From: Elysia chlorotica
Taxonomy: Eukaryota; Mollusca; Gastropoda; Plakobranchidae
DNA length: 64,000 nt
Direction of reading: 5' to 3'
Assembly: GCA_003991915.1 (NCBI GenBank)
Contig: RQTK01000159.1
Span: forward strand, 575,760 to 639,759
The notes under the pieces were generated by a model. That model was not told where the DNA came from. It did not search any database and was given only the letters and a program-made list of their open reading frames with translations. Each line of letters begins with the position of its first letter. Position 1 is the stretch's first letter. A program made the translations under genes and the position numbers. This document shows, piece after piece, positions 1 through 34,280 of the stretch.

Positions 1-282
1 TTTTCTATAATTGTATACTTATCGTTAAAAAATAACACTTCACTCTAAAAAAAAGGAGATACATTTTTATTTAAATAAAAGAGACTACATAAATCTTAAA
101 CACACTTCTGATTATTTACCAGAACGTATGTCCTCGAATTAAAATGCTTTCAATATCTCTATGCTAGGTCTTCTTTGAAAAGCATATATACAATTTTCGT
201 AAAGATCGTGCCATGCACCCTGAAAGGTTGTCAAATTCTATCGGGAGGTATCGGTTTGGGATCCCATGATAGACCAACTTTC

Positions 283-435
283 TTTGTCACATTTCTTTAC
301 TTACTTCGGTCGGTGTCAGTATAATGTGCCGGCTGAGACAGGAGCCAAAGTACCTCCGAACGGTTTCTGTTTGGCAGCACGTACATTTATCAGAATGTTG
401 ACTCGGGATCCTTTTATGATAATATTATAGCCTAG
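283..435 (+). repeat. SINE fragment (family A)
   Basis: The stretch shares with the copies at 1386 and 26297 the sequence of motifs 'tcggtgtcagt.taatgtg', 'gctgagacag', 'ggcagcac' and '.ttatcag'. Only the middle of the element is recognisable and the tRNA-like head is not seen. It is old and diverged. Confidence 0.6.
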
Positions 436-468
436 CTGCTAAGTATGAACATAACGAAACCAACAAAC

Positions 469-745
<277 letters not shown>

Positions 746-884
746 AAGAAGAAACAATAGGACTAGTAACGACCTCCCTTTTTTTCCTCTGCCTTTTCCG
801 TATTTCTCTCCGTTCTATTTACCTCTTCTCTTCCTATCTCTCTCACTCCCCCCTCTACCCTTCTATTGTTGTTCCCTCCCCTAG

Positions 885-1135
885 ATCTCCTTCCTGGACT
901 ACATCTGCTACATCCCGCTGTTCCTGTCCATGCACGACAACATAGTGGACAACCCACTGGACATGGCCAGCAACAAATACGACCAGATGCTACGCAAACC
1001 GTCGGGACTGCGTAAGGAACCATGATTGTAGTGAAAAATATTGTTTTGTTGTTTTTTGAACAACCTTGTTTTTTCGTTGTATTTCAGGTGAAATAGGGGA
1101 GAGAGGTACGGAAAAATTTGGCGCAGCGATAGAGA

Positions 1136-1207
<72 letters not shown>

Positions 1208-1841
1208 GAAGAGAGGAGAGAGTGGAGAAAGAGACAGGCAGGCAGACACACAGAGGCAGAGAGGTAGAGAAAGACGGGCTGACAGGCAGTTATGGAGAGA
1301 AATTATTATGTAAACACAGAAAGAGAGAATACAATAGACAGAAAAAGCTAATAACATTTTCAGTACAGGGGGGGGTGGGGGGGGGGGGGGTGCGAACTGG
1401 CTCAAGTGGTGGAGCGTTGATCTCCAAATTGATAAATCCCCGGTTCAAAACCCACAATCTGTCGAAAATGTATTTGTCAGATTTTGTCCCTTACTTGTTG
1501 AATCAGTTAACGGCTAAAACAGGTGTCTAGGTCTCCCCGTTCTGTTTCGTGTGTGGCAGCACATAGAATTATCAGGCGTTAGTTTAGGTGACCATCCACA
1601 ATATATCTAGTATAGTGCTGATGTTGGACAATAGGCAACCAACTCAACTTAACCCACCCCAACGCCCGCTCTTCCCCACCCTTCAGCCCGACAGAGAGAC
1701 CACAACCCACTGGGGAATCCCCTTAGCCGAGACTCGGCCTTCCAGAACAAGCAGGTGGCCCGTGATCTTCTACAGGGCAAGATCAGCTTGGATGACATCA
1801 AGGCAGAGAAGCAAGAGATCATCACTAAATACTCGGAGTAA
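885..1841 (+). CDS. 3' end of a gene encoding an EF-hand-module-like protein (partial)
   Basis: Two exons are supported, 885-1011 and 1687-1837 or 1687-1841. The acceptor tracts are CCCCTAG and CCCTTCAG, the donor is GTAAGG at 1012, and the frame is kept (phase 1). They encode about 92 residues. The first part, ISFLDYICYIPLFLSMHDN, resembles the exit helix after an EF-hand loop. The second contains ARDLLQGKISLDDIKAEK. That segment aligns without gaps with AKDLMEGRLKASDMAPET at 27549-27640 in the next gene. The coding frame reaches TAA at 1839-1841, but the same bases form a strong donor (GA|GTAAGG at 1837/1838) at the position where the paralogous exon is spliced. So the gene may end here or continue. 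Its 5' part lies outside the window. I do not recognise the family. Confidence 0.6.
1121..1202. repeat. (GA)n microsatellite
   Basis: About 80 bases of near-perfect GA dinucleotide lie in the intron between exons 885-1011 and 1687-1837. Confidence 0.95.
1386..1640 (+). mobile_element. tRNA-derived SINE (family A)
   Basis: The head has a pol III A-box-like TGGCTCAAGTGG and a B-box-like GGTTCAAAACC about 35 bases later. The body carries the 'gtgtggcagcacat' and 'atagtgctgatgttgg' motifs found in the other copies. It is inserted in an intron, in sense orientation to the host gene, with its end about 45 bases before the acceptor of the next exon. Confidence 0.75.
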
Positions 1842-2404
1842 GGCGTAGATAGATATATTATCATAGAGATACATAAGTTCTTTTGTTTTTCATGAGGTAT
1901 ATTGTATTACATACACACACGATTTTCGTTTTCTGTTGCGTGGAGTAGGTTAAAATCATATGCGTTGGCTATGAGACAGACAAACTTTCATTTTACTTCG
2001 CTTTTCCTCTCATAAAGGTTTACTCAATTTGCTTACATGAATTTTATTATTTGCATTTTTTTTACCGGAGCCGCTATTGTATTGTTTAAAAAAATGTAAA
2101 ACAAAAACAATTAAAAACAAAAAACACAACTACAAGCAAATGTATAATAGCTTTCTGTAATAACCTTCCTAGGCATCAATTTTAAGTCAACTACAGATGA
2201 TAAGGTAACCATGTCCACACAAGGTTCCTGAATTTCCTGTTTTGTTTTTTCCTTTTGAATATTTCCCTCGGCCAGACTGCCTTCACTGCTGCAAGAGAGG
2301 GAACCAACAAATGTCTCCAAACACACAACAGACACCATGTCCTCCAGATGATGATCCGCGCTAAAGGGGGAAAAACTGTTACATTAGCAGGACGTCCGTT
2401 CACG

Positions 2405-2490
2405 AGACATTGGTTCTCTCTGAGTGGAGAAAACACAAAGACCTTCTCTCTGGGTTTAATATCTCCTAGGTTCTCAGGGGATAAAATAAT
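2405..2490. repeat. fragment of dispersed repeat family B
   Basis: The motif 'ctctctgggtttaat.tctcctaggttc' recurs at 27690-27775 and in altered form at 52326-52400. The last of these adjoins a family A SINE copy, so this may be an extension of that element rather than a separate one. Confidence 0.55.
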
Positions 2491-2517
2491 TATGACCCCC
2501 CACTCTCTCTCTTTCTC

Positions 2518-2575
<58 letters not shown>

Positions 2576-3318
2576 AGCTTTGTCTTCCTGTGAGATGTAT
2601 CATAAAAAGCATCATAATGAGAGATATAAATAATTTTCTTTTTATGCTTCCACAAAACCCAATGTATGTATAATATTGTTTCGCCTGTTGTTAGATTTTA
2701 ATCCGCCATATATTATTATTCTATATAGACCAGTTTGCGCCGCATAGTCAGTAGTTGGTGAAAAGTCCTAGTCGCTATGAGGGAATAGTTTGTTTTAAGG
2801 ACATACCGAGTGCCATGGTGATTGAGTTTTGCTTTCCTTTTAATAATTCAGCTTTTATGGGTGCTGCTGTTGTTGCTTTTGCTGTGGACAATTTCCTATT
2901 GTACATGACTGTTAACTTTGTTGTAATTTCTTAACTATTTGTTTACTCTATTTTAAATCAATAACAAAAACCCTGTCTAGTTTTAAACGTTAATGAATGT
3001 AGGAAAAGTACTTGACTAGTAAGAGCTTCGCAGCATTAAATTTAAAAACAAATAGTCTTGATCTTGGAATTAATCATGTTTCCCATGTTGATTGTACTTT
3101 TTCATGGTTTTCATAACATTCCAGATGCTGTTTAGGCTTAATTTGAAAGAATAATAAGGTCATCAGATCAACATTTTATTAAGATGTAGATTGCATGAAC
3201 ACTCTAACGTTATCAACAGTAGACATTTACGTACAAATAAACGTCTAGTTTTATAAAATAAATAACCCGTATATGTAGCTGGATAATGGTATTGTTTTTA
3301 ACTATCCTCTCCCCTTTC

Positions 3319-3324
3319 AATAAA
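3319..3324 (+). promoter_or_regulatory. candidate polyadenylation signal AATAAA
   Basis: AATAAA lies about 1.5 kb after the TAA at 1839. It is the clearest signal before the next gene, but it is in AT-rich sequence and could be chance. Confidence 0.3.
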
Positions 3325-4099
3325 AGTAAAAAACATCATGACATGTTTTAGTTCTCATGAACTGTTGAAGAAAAACAAAACAAAACACACAGTGCTTTTT
3401 TCTGCTCCTGTCTCTAAAAAACGTTGATCATATTTTTAACAATATCAGCTAGTTCAGTTAGTACAATGCAGTATTACTTTTTATTACCTATGTGTATCAT
3501 CTTTATTCTTGAAATTTAAATACTTTTTAATATCAGTGAGTTAGAAGACCTAGGTAATAACTTTTTTTAAATGTCGAATTGTTATTGTTTTTCATTCACA
3601 GAGTTTCTAATGTTTAGAAAAGATTAACGTTCTTGTTATTGTTTTAGGTCTCAATTTAGTATTTTTTATATCGTAGTCGTACAGTCTTTATTTTGTTACA
3701 AATGTTAGTTACTGTTAATTATATTCCAAATGGTTAGCAACTAGTAATCCAAAGAATGTTCTGTAAAAATATTTATGGATTGGTGTATTTATAACATGAA
3801 AAATGTACATATGCGCTTGTTAAATTAAACAAATTCCACGCAACTCTTGACTGGTCCTTTTCAGTTTGTGTTTAGTTAGAGTTATGTCCCGTTTAAGTAC
3901 CTTTTTTTAAATTATCTATTACCAAGAAACAACGGATTCAAAATGAGGCAAAAGTGTTAACCATCCAGAAAGGTTTGGATATCCAACATTGGTAGGAATG
4001 TTTGTTGTTCTTGTTTTTCTGATTGTGAGCACATTATTATCTTTTTAAAGTAAGCATCTGCACCACTGCAAATGGAATTAATACATATACATAATATGG

Positions 4100-4799
4100 T
4101 TCAGTATTTATATATCGATCACCTTATCACATCCATCCTCAATACCCACTCCCCTACCCCCACACATACACATCACTGCATTCAAGGCACAAACTAATAA
4201 GCTCATCAAAGCCACATAGAGCCTGAGCCCAGCTTTTCTCTTCTTCTATTTCTAAGAGAGTATTTGTCTTTATTCATCATTCTAGTAAATTTTATAACTA
4301 TTCATTTCACCAAACCTCTCCAAATTGCCAGCACTTACCTCCCTATATATACACATACATTGCTGCAAACAAATCATGGTCCAACAATCCCTTGAAGACG
4401 CTCAAACCTACAATATATCACGTTTCGTTAATGTTTAATTTTTTTAAGTATATAATTGTGTTTCTCCGAGTAGCCTATATCATAACCATTTTATGTCCAT
4501 CTCTCCCTCTCCAAGCGCACTCAAACACACTACTACTACTACAAGCAATGCATGCTTTAAAAAGTTTCTGAAGACGCTCAACACTGACGAGCTATCACTA
4601 TTTATGTTTAGTTCATGTTTATTGTCTATAACGTGCCCATCTTATTCCGCGTAAATAATATTTATATCCATCTCATCCACCCTCACACCAAACACGCAAC
4701 TGCACCCCTGTAGGCAAAGCCTGCGCTTAGAAGCCTTGAAGACGCTCAACCCTGACAGGCCCTCGATTTTAAATCATTTTCTTCTAAATAACTCCCCCC

Positions 4800-4849
<50 letters not shown>

Positions 4850-5068
4850 TTTTTATAATACCCACTTGTACTATAATTTGTATCTGTTATATCATCATAC
4901 TCCTTCTATTAACTTTCTCTCCCCATCCTTACATATACATGCACCACTTCGCTGACAACCTCCTCAAAACAATCAAACCGGCACGAACTATCCCCTTTCC
5001 TAGAAATCTATCTCATGTCTATTGCATATTCCCATCTCAATCCGCGTACTGTATTATAACCACCGCAG
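4100..5068 (+). repeat. decayed tandem copies of the start of exon 5069-5351
   Basis: The core 'gaagacgctcaa' of the exon (5104) also occurs at about 4399, 4571 and 4737. It is followed by versions of 'ccctgacgag' and preceded by versions of 'caggcaaagc'. A fourth, more worn copy seems to start near 4175 ('caaggcacaaactaataagctc'). The copies carry stops and lost acceptors, so they look like non-functional relics. The unit is roughly 170 bases, with a longer last interval holding C and CT tracts (4795-4850). Confidence 0.7.
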
Positions 5069-28360
<23,292 letters not shown>

Positions 28361-28559
28361 AAGAGCAGTGGCTCCAGTGTGGAGAAGATGGATCTCATTT
28401 TCTAGAAGAGCAGCGGCTCCAGTGTGGAGAAGATGGATCTCATTTTCTAGAAGAGCAGTGGCTCCAGTGTGGAGAAGATGGATCTCATTTTCTAGATGAC
28501 CTACATAAAACAGTGAAAATAAGTTGGGCATCACCTTGACCTATATAAATACGTAACAA

Positions 28560-29285
28560 TTAGATGGGCATCACCTTATAGATGACCCAAATGCACCAGT
28601 GGAACGGCTCAAGTATACTTCATCTTCTTATCTCATTTTCTAGAAGAGCAGCGGCTCCAGTGTGGAGAAGATGGATCTCATTTTCTAGAAGAGCAGCGGC
28701 TCCAGTGTGGAAAAGATGGATCTCATTTTCTAGAAGAGCAGCGGCCCCAGTGTGGAGAAGATGGATCTCATTTTCTAGAAGAGCAGCGGCTCCAGTGTGG
28801 AGAAGATGGATCTCATTTTCTAGAAGAGCAGTGGCTCCAGTGTGGAGAAGATGGATCTCATTTTCTTGATAACCTACATAAATAAGTGAGAATAAGATGG
28901 ACATCACCTTATAGATGACCCAAATGCACCAGTGCAACGGCTCAAGAATACTTTATCTTCTTAGTAAGCTTCATCGTAGTAGTAGTATCCATTTCAAATT
29001 ACTATATCAAGTTATGAAGATATTACTATCATGGCTTTAGACATTTTTCTTTACACTAAATATCAATAAAAATGCTTATAGTTTTAGTTGACGTTTACCT
29101 TATAGATGACCCAAATGCACCAGTGCAACGGCTCAAGAATACTTTATCTTCTTAGTAAGCTTCATCGTAGTAGTAGTATCCATTTCATAATAACATATAC
29201 AAGTCATGAAGATATTATCATCATGGCTTAAAACGACATTATTTACCTACACATATCAATAAAAATGCTTATAGTTTTAGTTGAC
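28560..29285. repeat. duplicated 3' UTR blocks of about 190 bases
   Basis: 'tatagatgacccaaatgcac', 'cggctcaagaatactttatc' and 'aagcttcatcgtagtagtag' occur at about 28913-29005 and 29102-29190. The first part also occurs at 28576-28630. Confidence 0.85.
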
Positions 29286-30779
29286 GTGTATGCTCCTTTG
29301 GAAGTACAATGGTATTGCCGTTTGAAGTGTAATATACACGCAATAAATGTGAGTATGGTTGAAAGCGATACTATCTTCTATTTTATCTGAATGCTACAAG
29401 CAACTATGTAATACTAATAGTTAGCGGTTTCAGTGATTACTAATAGTGCATAATTATGATTATGGTTCAAAAGGATCATATCTCCTGAATGCCCTACATT
29501 TTTACATGCTTTGATGGTATTTTTGGCCCAATTCATATAAAGAATAGACAGTGTTATGCTTAAGCTTCGACTGAATCTTATTATGTCTTGTGTGCAACAG
29601 TCAAAACATTAGCGTTTTTATTGCCATAACCGCTTTTCATTATTGTGGGTTATCATCTTTAAGGTGATAAAGACGCATGAGTGGAAGTATGAGCGATTCT
29701 CGTATTCATTACTGATCTATATTTATGGTAATGTCTCAAATGAGCCTCTTCATTTACTAGATTGCATACATTCACCAGTATCATTATTTACCTTTTCAAA
29801 GAGAAGTTCTGTTACAAATGAAATATACAAAAAATGGCGAACAAAAAAAAACACAAAAACAACTGATAATTGAAGAGGAACTGTTACGAACGTGACTCAA
29901 CACAAATGATGCCTGACCTGAGAGGGCTGCAGGTGTGTACATTTAGAAATAGTTTGTGAAAAGTTCAGTCTAATTTGAATCAAGTTGATGGATTTTTTAA
30001 AATTGCTGTTTCGGCTGAAACTTGCAAGGTTTTCTGTATAACTTTAATGATACAACACCATAGAGATCATTGTATCATTGCATGTTTAATCTATTCTTTT
30101 GTTCAGTTTTCTTTTGTTTCTTTAATTTCTGTAATGTTTTGTATTTTAAAATTTTCTTCGATACTCAAAGACCCTATCTCCACTTTACCATTGGTTTAAA
30201 TGTCTCTTGGTGTTTTTTTTTCTTTAATACATGATTTAAGATAAGATATAAAATGAAATTAACTGATCCCTTTTGCATAAATTTCAACAACGACATGTCC
30301 ATTTACATTTTTATTTAAAAAAAAATATAATACATGTACACACTTTTAACTTGAACGCTGACATAGTATCTATAACATGTATTTGTGGACTATGACCTCG
30401 AGGTAGCGAGGGAACGTTTGAGACCTTGGTTGTACATTACTTTATGAATGCTACCTCATAATAATATATTAATTATAAATATATCTCTCTATTTATTTTA
30501 CAATGTCTATTCGTAGTTTGAAAATACTGCATTATTTTAGCTCTTATTATGTTTGCATATTTTGCATTTTTTTAGCTCTTGTATCACAGCATATTATTCA
30601 TGGTGAGAGTAAATATAGGAAACAATGTACAATTAACCTTTTGTCTGTGTTTCTTTGCATCGTACTATTTCTGACCCCTTATGTAAATGCATCTTCCTTT
30701 TCTACTCAGGACTGGTTTGGCAAAATATTTTATTGGCTTTTCCATGACTATGCTGCATTAGATGGATATTATATGTATC

Positions 30780-30785
30780 AATAAA
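30780..30785 (+). promoter_or_regulatory. candidate polyadenylation signal AATAAA
   Basis: AATAAAGAC followed within 10 bases by a T-run. It would give a 3' UTR of about 2.4 kb for the large gene. The earlier AATAAA copies at 29065 and about 29262 are alternatives. Confidence 0.4.
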
Positions 30786-30799
30786 GACTTTTTTTTATA

Positions 30800-31344
30800 G
30801 TAAAAGCTGTTGAATCTGCATGTGTTTACGCTGACAACAGGTGTGAGGAAGACCAATGAATGAAAGAAAGTGAGTGATAACTTTTATAGATCTGGAAGTA
30901 AATACAAGATCTATCGTCGAAGAAGCCTGAGTACTGTTTTACTTTAACGCCTTTACTGAGACACAAAAAGACTCTAGAGATAGATATCCAAGAATTTTAA
31001 TGACACCGAGTCAACCAGTAAAGACAAAAAGGCGATCTGGTCAGAGAATCACCTACAAACTTCCAAATAGATGCCAAGCACTCTAAAATTAAACCACCTT
31101 GTCCCCTAGAAATCAGTACGCCACCATAGAGTCCATTATCAGATGGACAAAGCAGCAATACATAAACTCCAATGTCAACCCATCACATTCATGGCTATGT
31201 TGTCACCCTAGTAATATAGAGGGAAAAAAGCGTTAAGCTGTAAATTCCAACTGTTTTATTTCTTCTGGGGAAGAATAGCCACAGATATATTTTTTAACAA
31301 ACTAGAATGTGTAGGCAACAGAGGAGAGAGAGAGAGAGACAGAC

Positions 31345-31399
<55 letters not shown>

Positions 31400-34026
31400 A
31401 CATAATACAAGGCAGCCTAATCAGAGATCCAACAAACATTTACGTACATTGGATTTAGACAGTCAAATGTATTTGAAAAGTCTATAAAGCATATTTGTTT
31501 CATATTGGGTGCTTATTTTCCTGTTTTTCCGTGTTAGATGATGGATGATACATTACAAAAATATTTGTGATTTAAATAAATTCAGAGAATTTAAGGTTCC
31601 TTAAAAATTCTCTGAAAAAGAAGATGATAACAATTGTAAAAATTTGAACACTTACCAAGTCCATTTTTGAATAAAGAAAAAAACATATATACTATAGAAA
31701 AATCACTCTGTTTACAACAGACTAGTTTTTTGCTTACATATTTACTTTAATTTACATTTAATGTCAAAGAAGGTTCACCATGTAATAGTAAATACCAAAA
31801 AAAAAGGATACATGTATTGGTAAATCTCAGAATTGTATATCTATACATAAGTTTTAAACAATTCCAACTTTTTGGTTTTCCCAGGAGAATCTAACATTTT
31901 TAAAGCAATAAATAATTATCACCAGTAACATGTAAATATTTGTACAATTTCGTTATTTGTGAGACAGTTTTTATCACTAAAGCCTTTTAAATGTTTTTGT
32001 GGTGGTGTTTTCGTTGTTGTTTTATAAACAGTTTAGTTTGTTAGTTTCTTAGCGTACATGTGATTAATTAGACTATGTTGTGGGTGGGTCCCAAATTAAC
32101 ATCTGACAATTTTAAGCGTAAGAATATCAGGATCTTTGTCTCACCTTCACAAAACAATAATAAAAAATTTGCTTTAAACAACAAGATGTTTATAGGACAA
32201 AGGATAATATTATAATTATACTCCGAGAGCCTTTCCACCATTAAAACATAAATGTTCCCATATGACATTGGACAAAAAAATAAATAATTCAACACAGGCA
32301 AAATAATTATTATCAGTCGGACATAATTATACAAAATATATAAAGCATTCAAGCATGTGAAAATGAGACGAATCTCTTAGAGATATAAATAAATTACAGT
32401 TCCTACAACTAAAAATATTTTAGAGGTAAAGAAATTGGAAAAGACAGATAGAAAATGGCAGAAATATATCTTAACAATTACAGAAACAAAAAGAAAATTT
32501 GTATTAAATGCGCTTTGTCTAGATAGTGTATCATGTGTAACAAAAACGTCAATTTATTAGAACTTGGTAACACTAACAGCTACTTAAAATCACAGAAATA
32601 AATACATTATTTGGAACAAAAGTTCCCTTCTTCAAATTTATTGCCTAGGCTAGGAAAATAAATAAACAGTATATACACATCTTTATATATTATCAGAGCA
32701 AGGAATTAAAAAGTATTGTCTGATATAAAAATAAATAAAATGACATTAAATGTCAAGATTAGTCTTAGACTCCAAATAAAAACTCCATCCAGTAAAAATT
32801 GGTTGCTTTAATATTCCAAGGTGTGATGTTCCAGGAAAAAAACCTATCAAACTCTATGTTGAAGAGTGTTGGCAACTGTCAGCTTTGGTAATTTATTTCT
32901 AAATGTGACAATCTTAATTCGAACTGAAGATGTCAGTTTTTAAAAGTTACACGGTAACTGAGAAGTTTAAAGAAGAAAAAAACTTTTCTGCACGTCATTA
33001 CTATAGCTATAAAACAATCTCTTTTCTAAAATACTAAAGATATATAATACAGATCACTCTACCGCTGAAACGATTCCATGGCTGCATTAAAAAAATTATC
33101 TGGTGACTTAGATCTGTTCACAATGATGCAAAACATAATATTTATAATAATCCTGTTTTGACGTTACACCTGTTAATGTAACCTTTTGCATAGTCCTAAA
33201 CAATTGCAAAATTTTATTCCAAGGCTTTTTAGCATTACTGATTAATTTTTTGTCCACCCATTATTAACTTAATTCTATTGAATTTCTGATATTGTAAACT
33301 TTAGAAACTCTACAGCCTAATTAAATAAAGTTTCATGGAAACTTTCAAGAGAAAAATGAAGGTGAATTAAAATACTATATATAATAACAATATTATTTTT
33401 GGCAAAGTTAACCAGTTGTCATTGACAACAATAAAGCTTACATTTGTTTGAGTTATCACAGTATACAATATTATAATTATATTCACATTTTCCATTTCAT
33501 TGCACCTGCATAAAAAAAAAGAATTTAAAATTGTATCACAAAATTGTATTAGAAGAGAGGCTTCTATAAATAAGAGTTAATATGCCTATTTTTGTATTTT
33601 CTCTTAGACTCATACACAACAAAGGCATTTAAATGCACCCATATGCAATTCTTTTGTGCTCAGTACATATATATATATATATAAATAATTTTCAAAAACT
33701 TTGGCAAATCGCAGAATGGTGATATTACAGATATTAAAAGAGTCAAGGGGAGTTTACAGTAACGCAATACTGCAGAGACAAACAAATGTGGACAAAATAA
33801 ATTTGACTTATAACTAGTTGTGGATCAGAGTTAAAAAGGACAGAAAGAAAATTACAAAAATACTTTTTCAACCTTAAGGCATTGTAAAATGGGTTACTTC
33901 ATAATACCTCATGAGCAAAATTTGTAATAATGATTTTCAGACGTGCTAAACGCCTATCACATGATACAGAATGTGATATTTGCTGCCATTAGACTTATTA
34001 GACAATCGCAATTCCAGGTAAAAACT
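30800..34026. other. intergenic region between convergent genes
   Basis: AT-rich, with a GA microsatellite (31323-31397) and a reverse SINE scrap (32066-32150, 'ctatgttgtgggtgggtccc'). The 3' UTR of the - strand gene ends somewhere here. A minus-strand AATAAA at 33213-33218 is one candidate. Confidence 0.5.
32066..32150 (-). repeat. SINE fragment (family A)
   Basis: 'gactatgttgtgggtgggtc' and 'ttaacatctgacaattttaa' match the tail of the family in reverse. The rest is too diverged. Confidence 0.55.
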
Positions 34027-34280
34027 TCATATGTCGTCTTCACCAACAAACTTTTTCATGTCCAAACACGAGACGTTCCCTCCAGTGACATACACCACCA
34101 CTTTGTTCCCCGCAACGTCCGGTACCTTCCCTGAAACAAGCGCAGCCATCGCCGCACAACCAGAAGGCTCAGCTCGGATACCACGGTTGTATAGAATCCG
34201 CAGAGCATTTAGAATCTCCTCGTCTGACACGAGAATGACGTCCTCGACAAACCAGTGGCAGTGCTTGTAGGTCAGTGTAC
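34027..34280 (-). CDS. PLP enzyme, exon 7 (terminal)
   Basis: The acceptor is TCTCACAG; stop after GEDDI. It holds the HCHWFVEDVILVSDEEIL helix region, EPSGCAAMAALVSGK and the VVVYVTGGNVSCLDM motif, in which GGN contacts the PLP ring in this family. Confidence 0.9.

Larger units (their letters stand above)
1842..4100 (+). other. intergenic or 3' UTR / intron, no exon seen
   Basis: This stretch is AT-rich. It contains a fragment of a second repeat family (2405-2490), a CT microsatellite (2510-2577) and a polyadenylation signal candidate at 3319. If the gene ending at 1841 is real, this would be its 3' UTR. I searched for an exon that would join phase 2 at 1837 to phase 1 at 5069 and found no convincing one. 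Confidence 0.5.
28361..30785 (+). other. probable 3' UTR and end of the large gene
   Basis: No further coding exon is seen. AATAAA occurs at 29065 and again in its duplicated copy near 29262. A last good signal is at 30780-30785, followed by a T-run. Small open frames here lack any coding character. Confidence 0.5.

Noticed and set aside
29643-30784. Three small + strand frames after the large gene
   Set aside because: AT-rich, no splice context or domain character. They lie in the likely 3' UTR.
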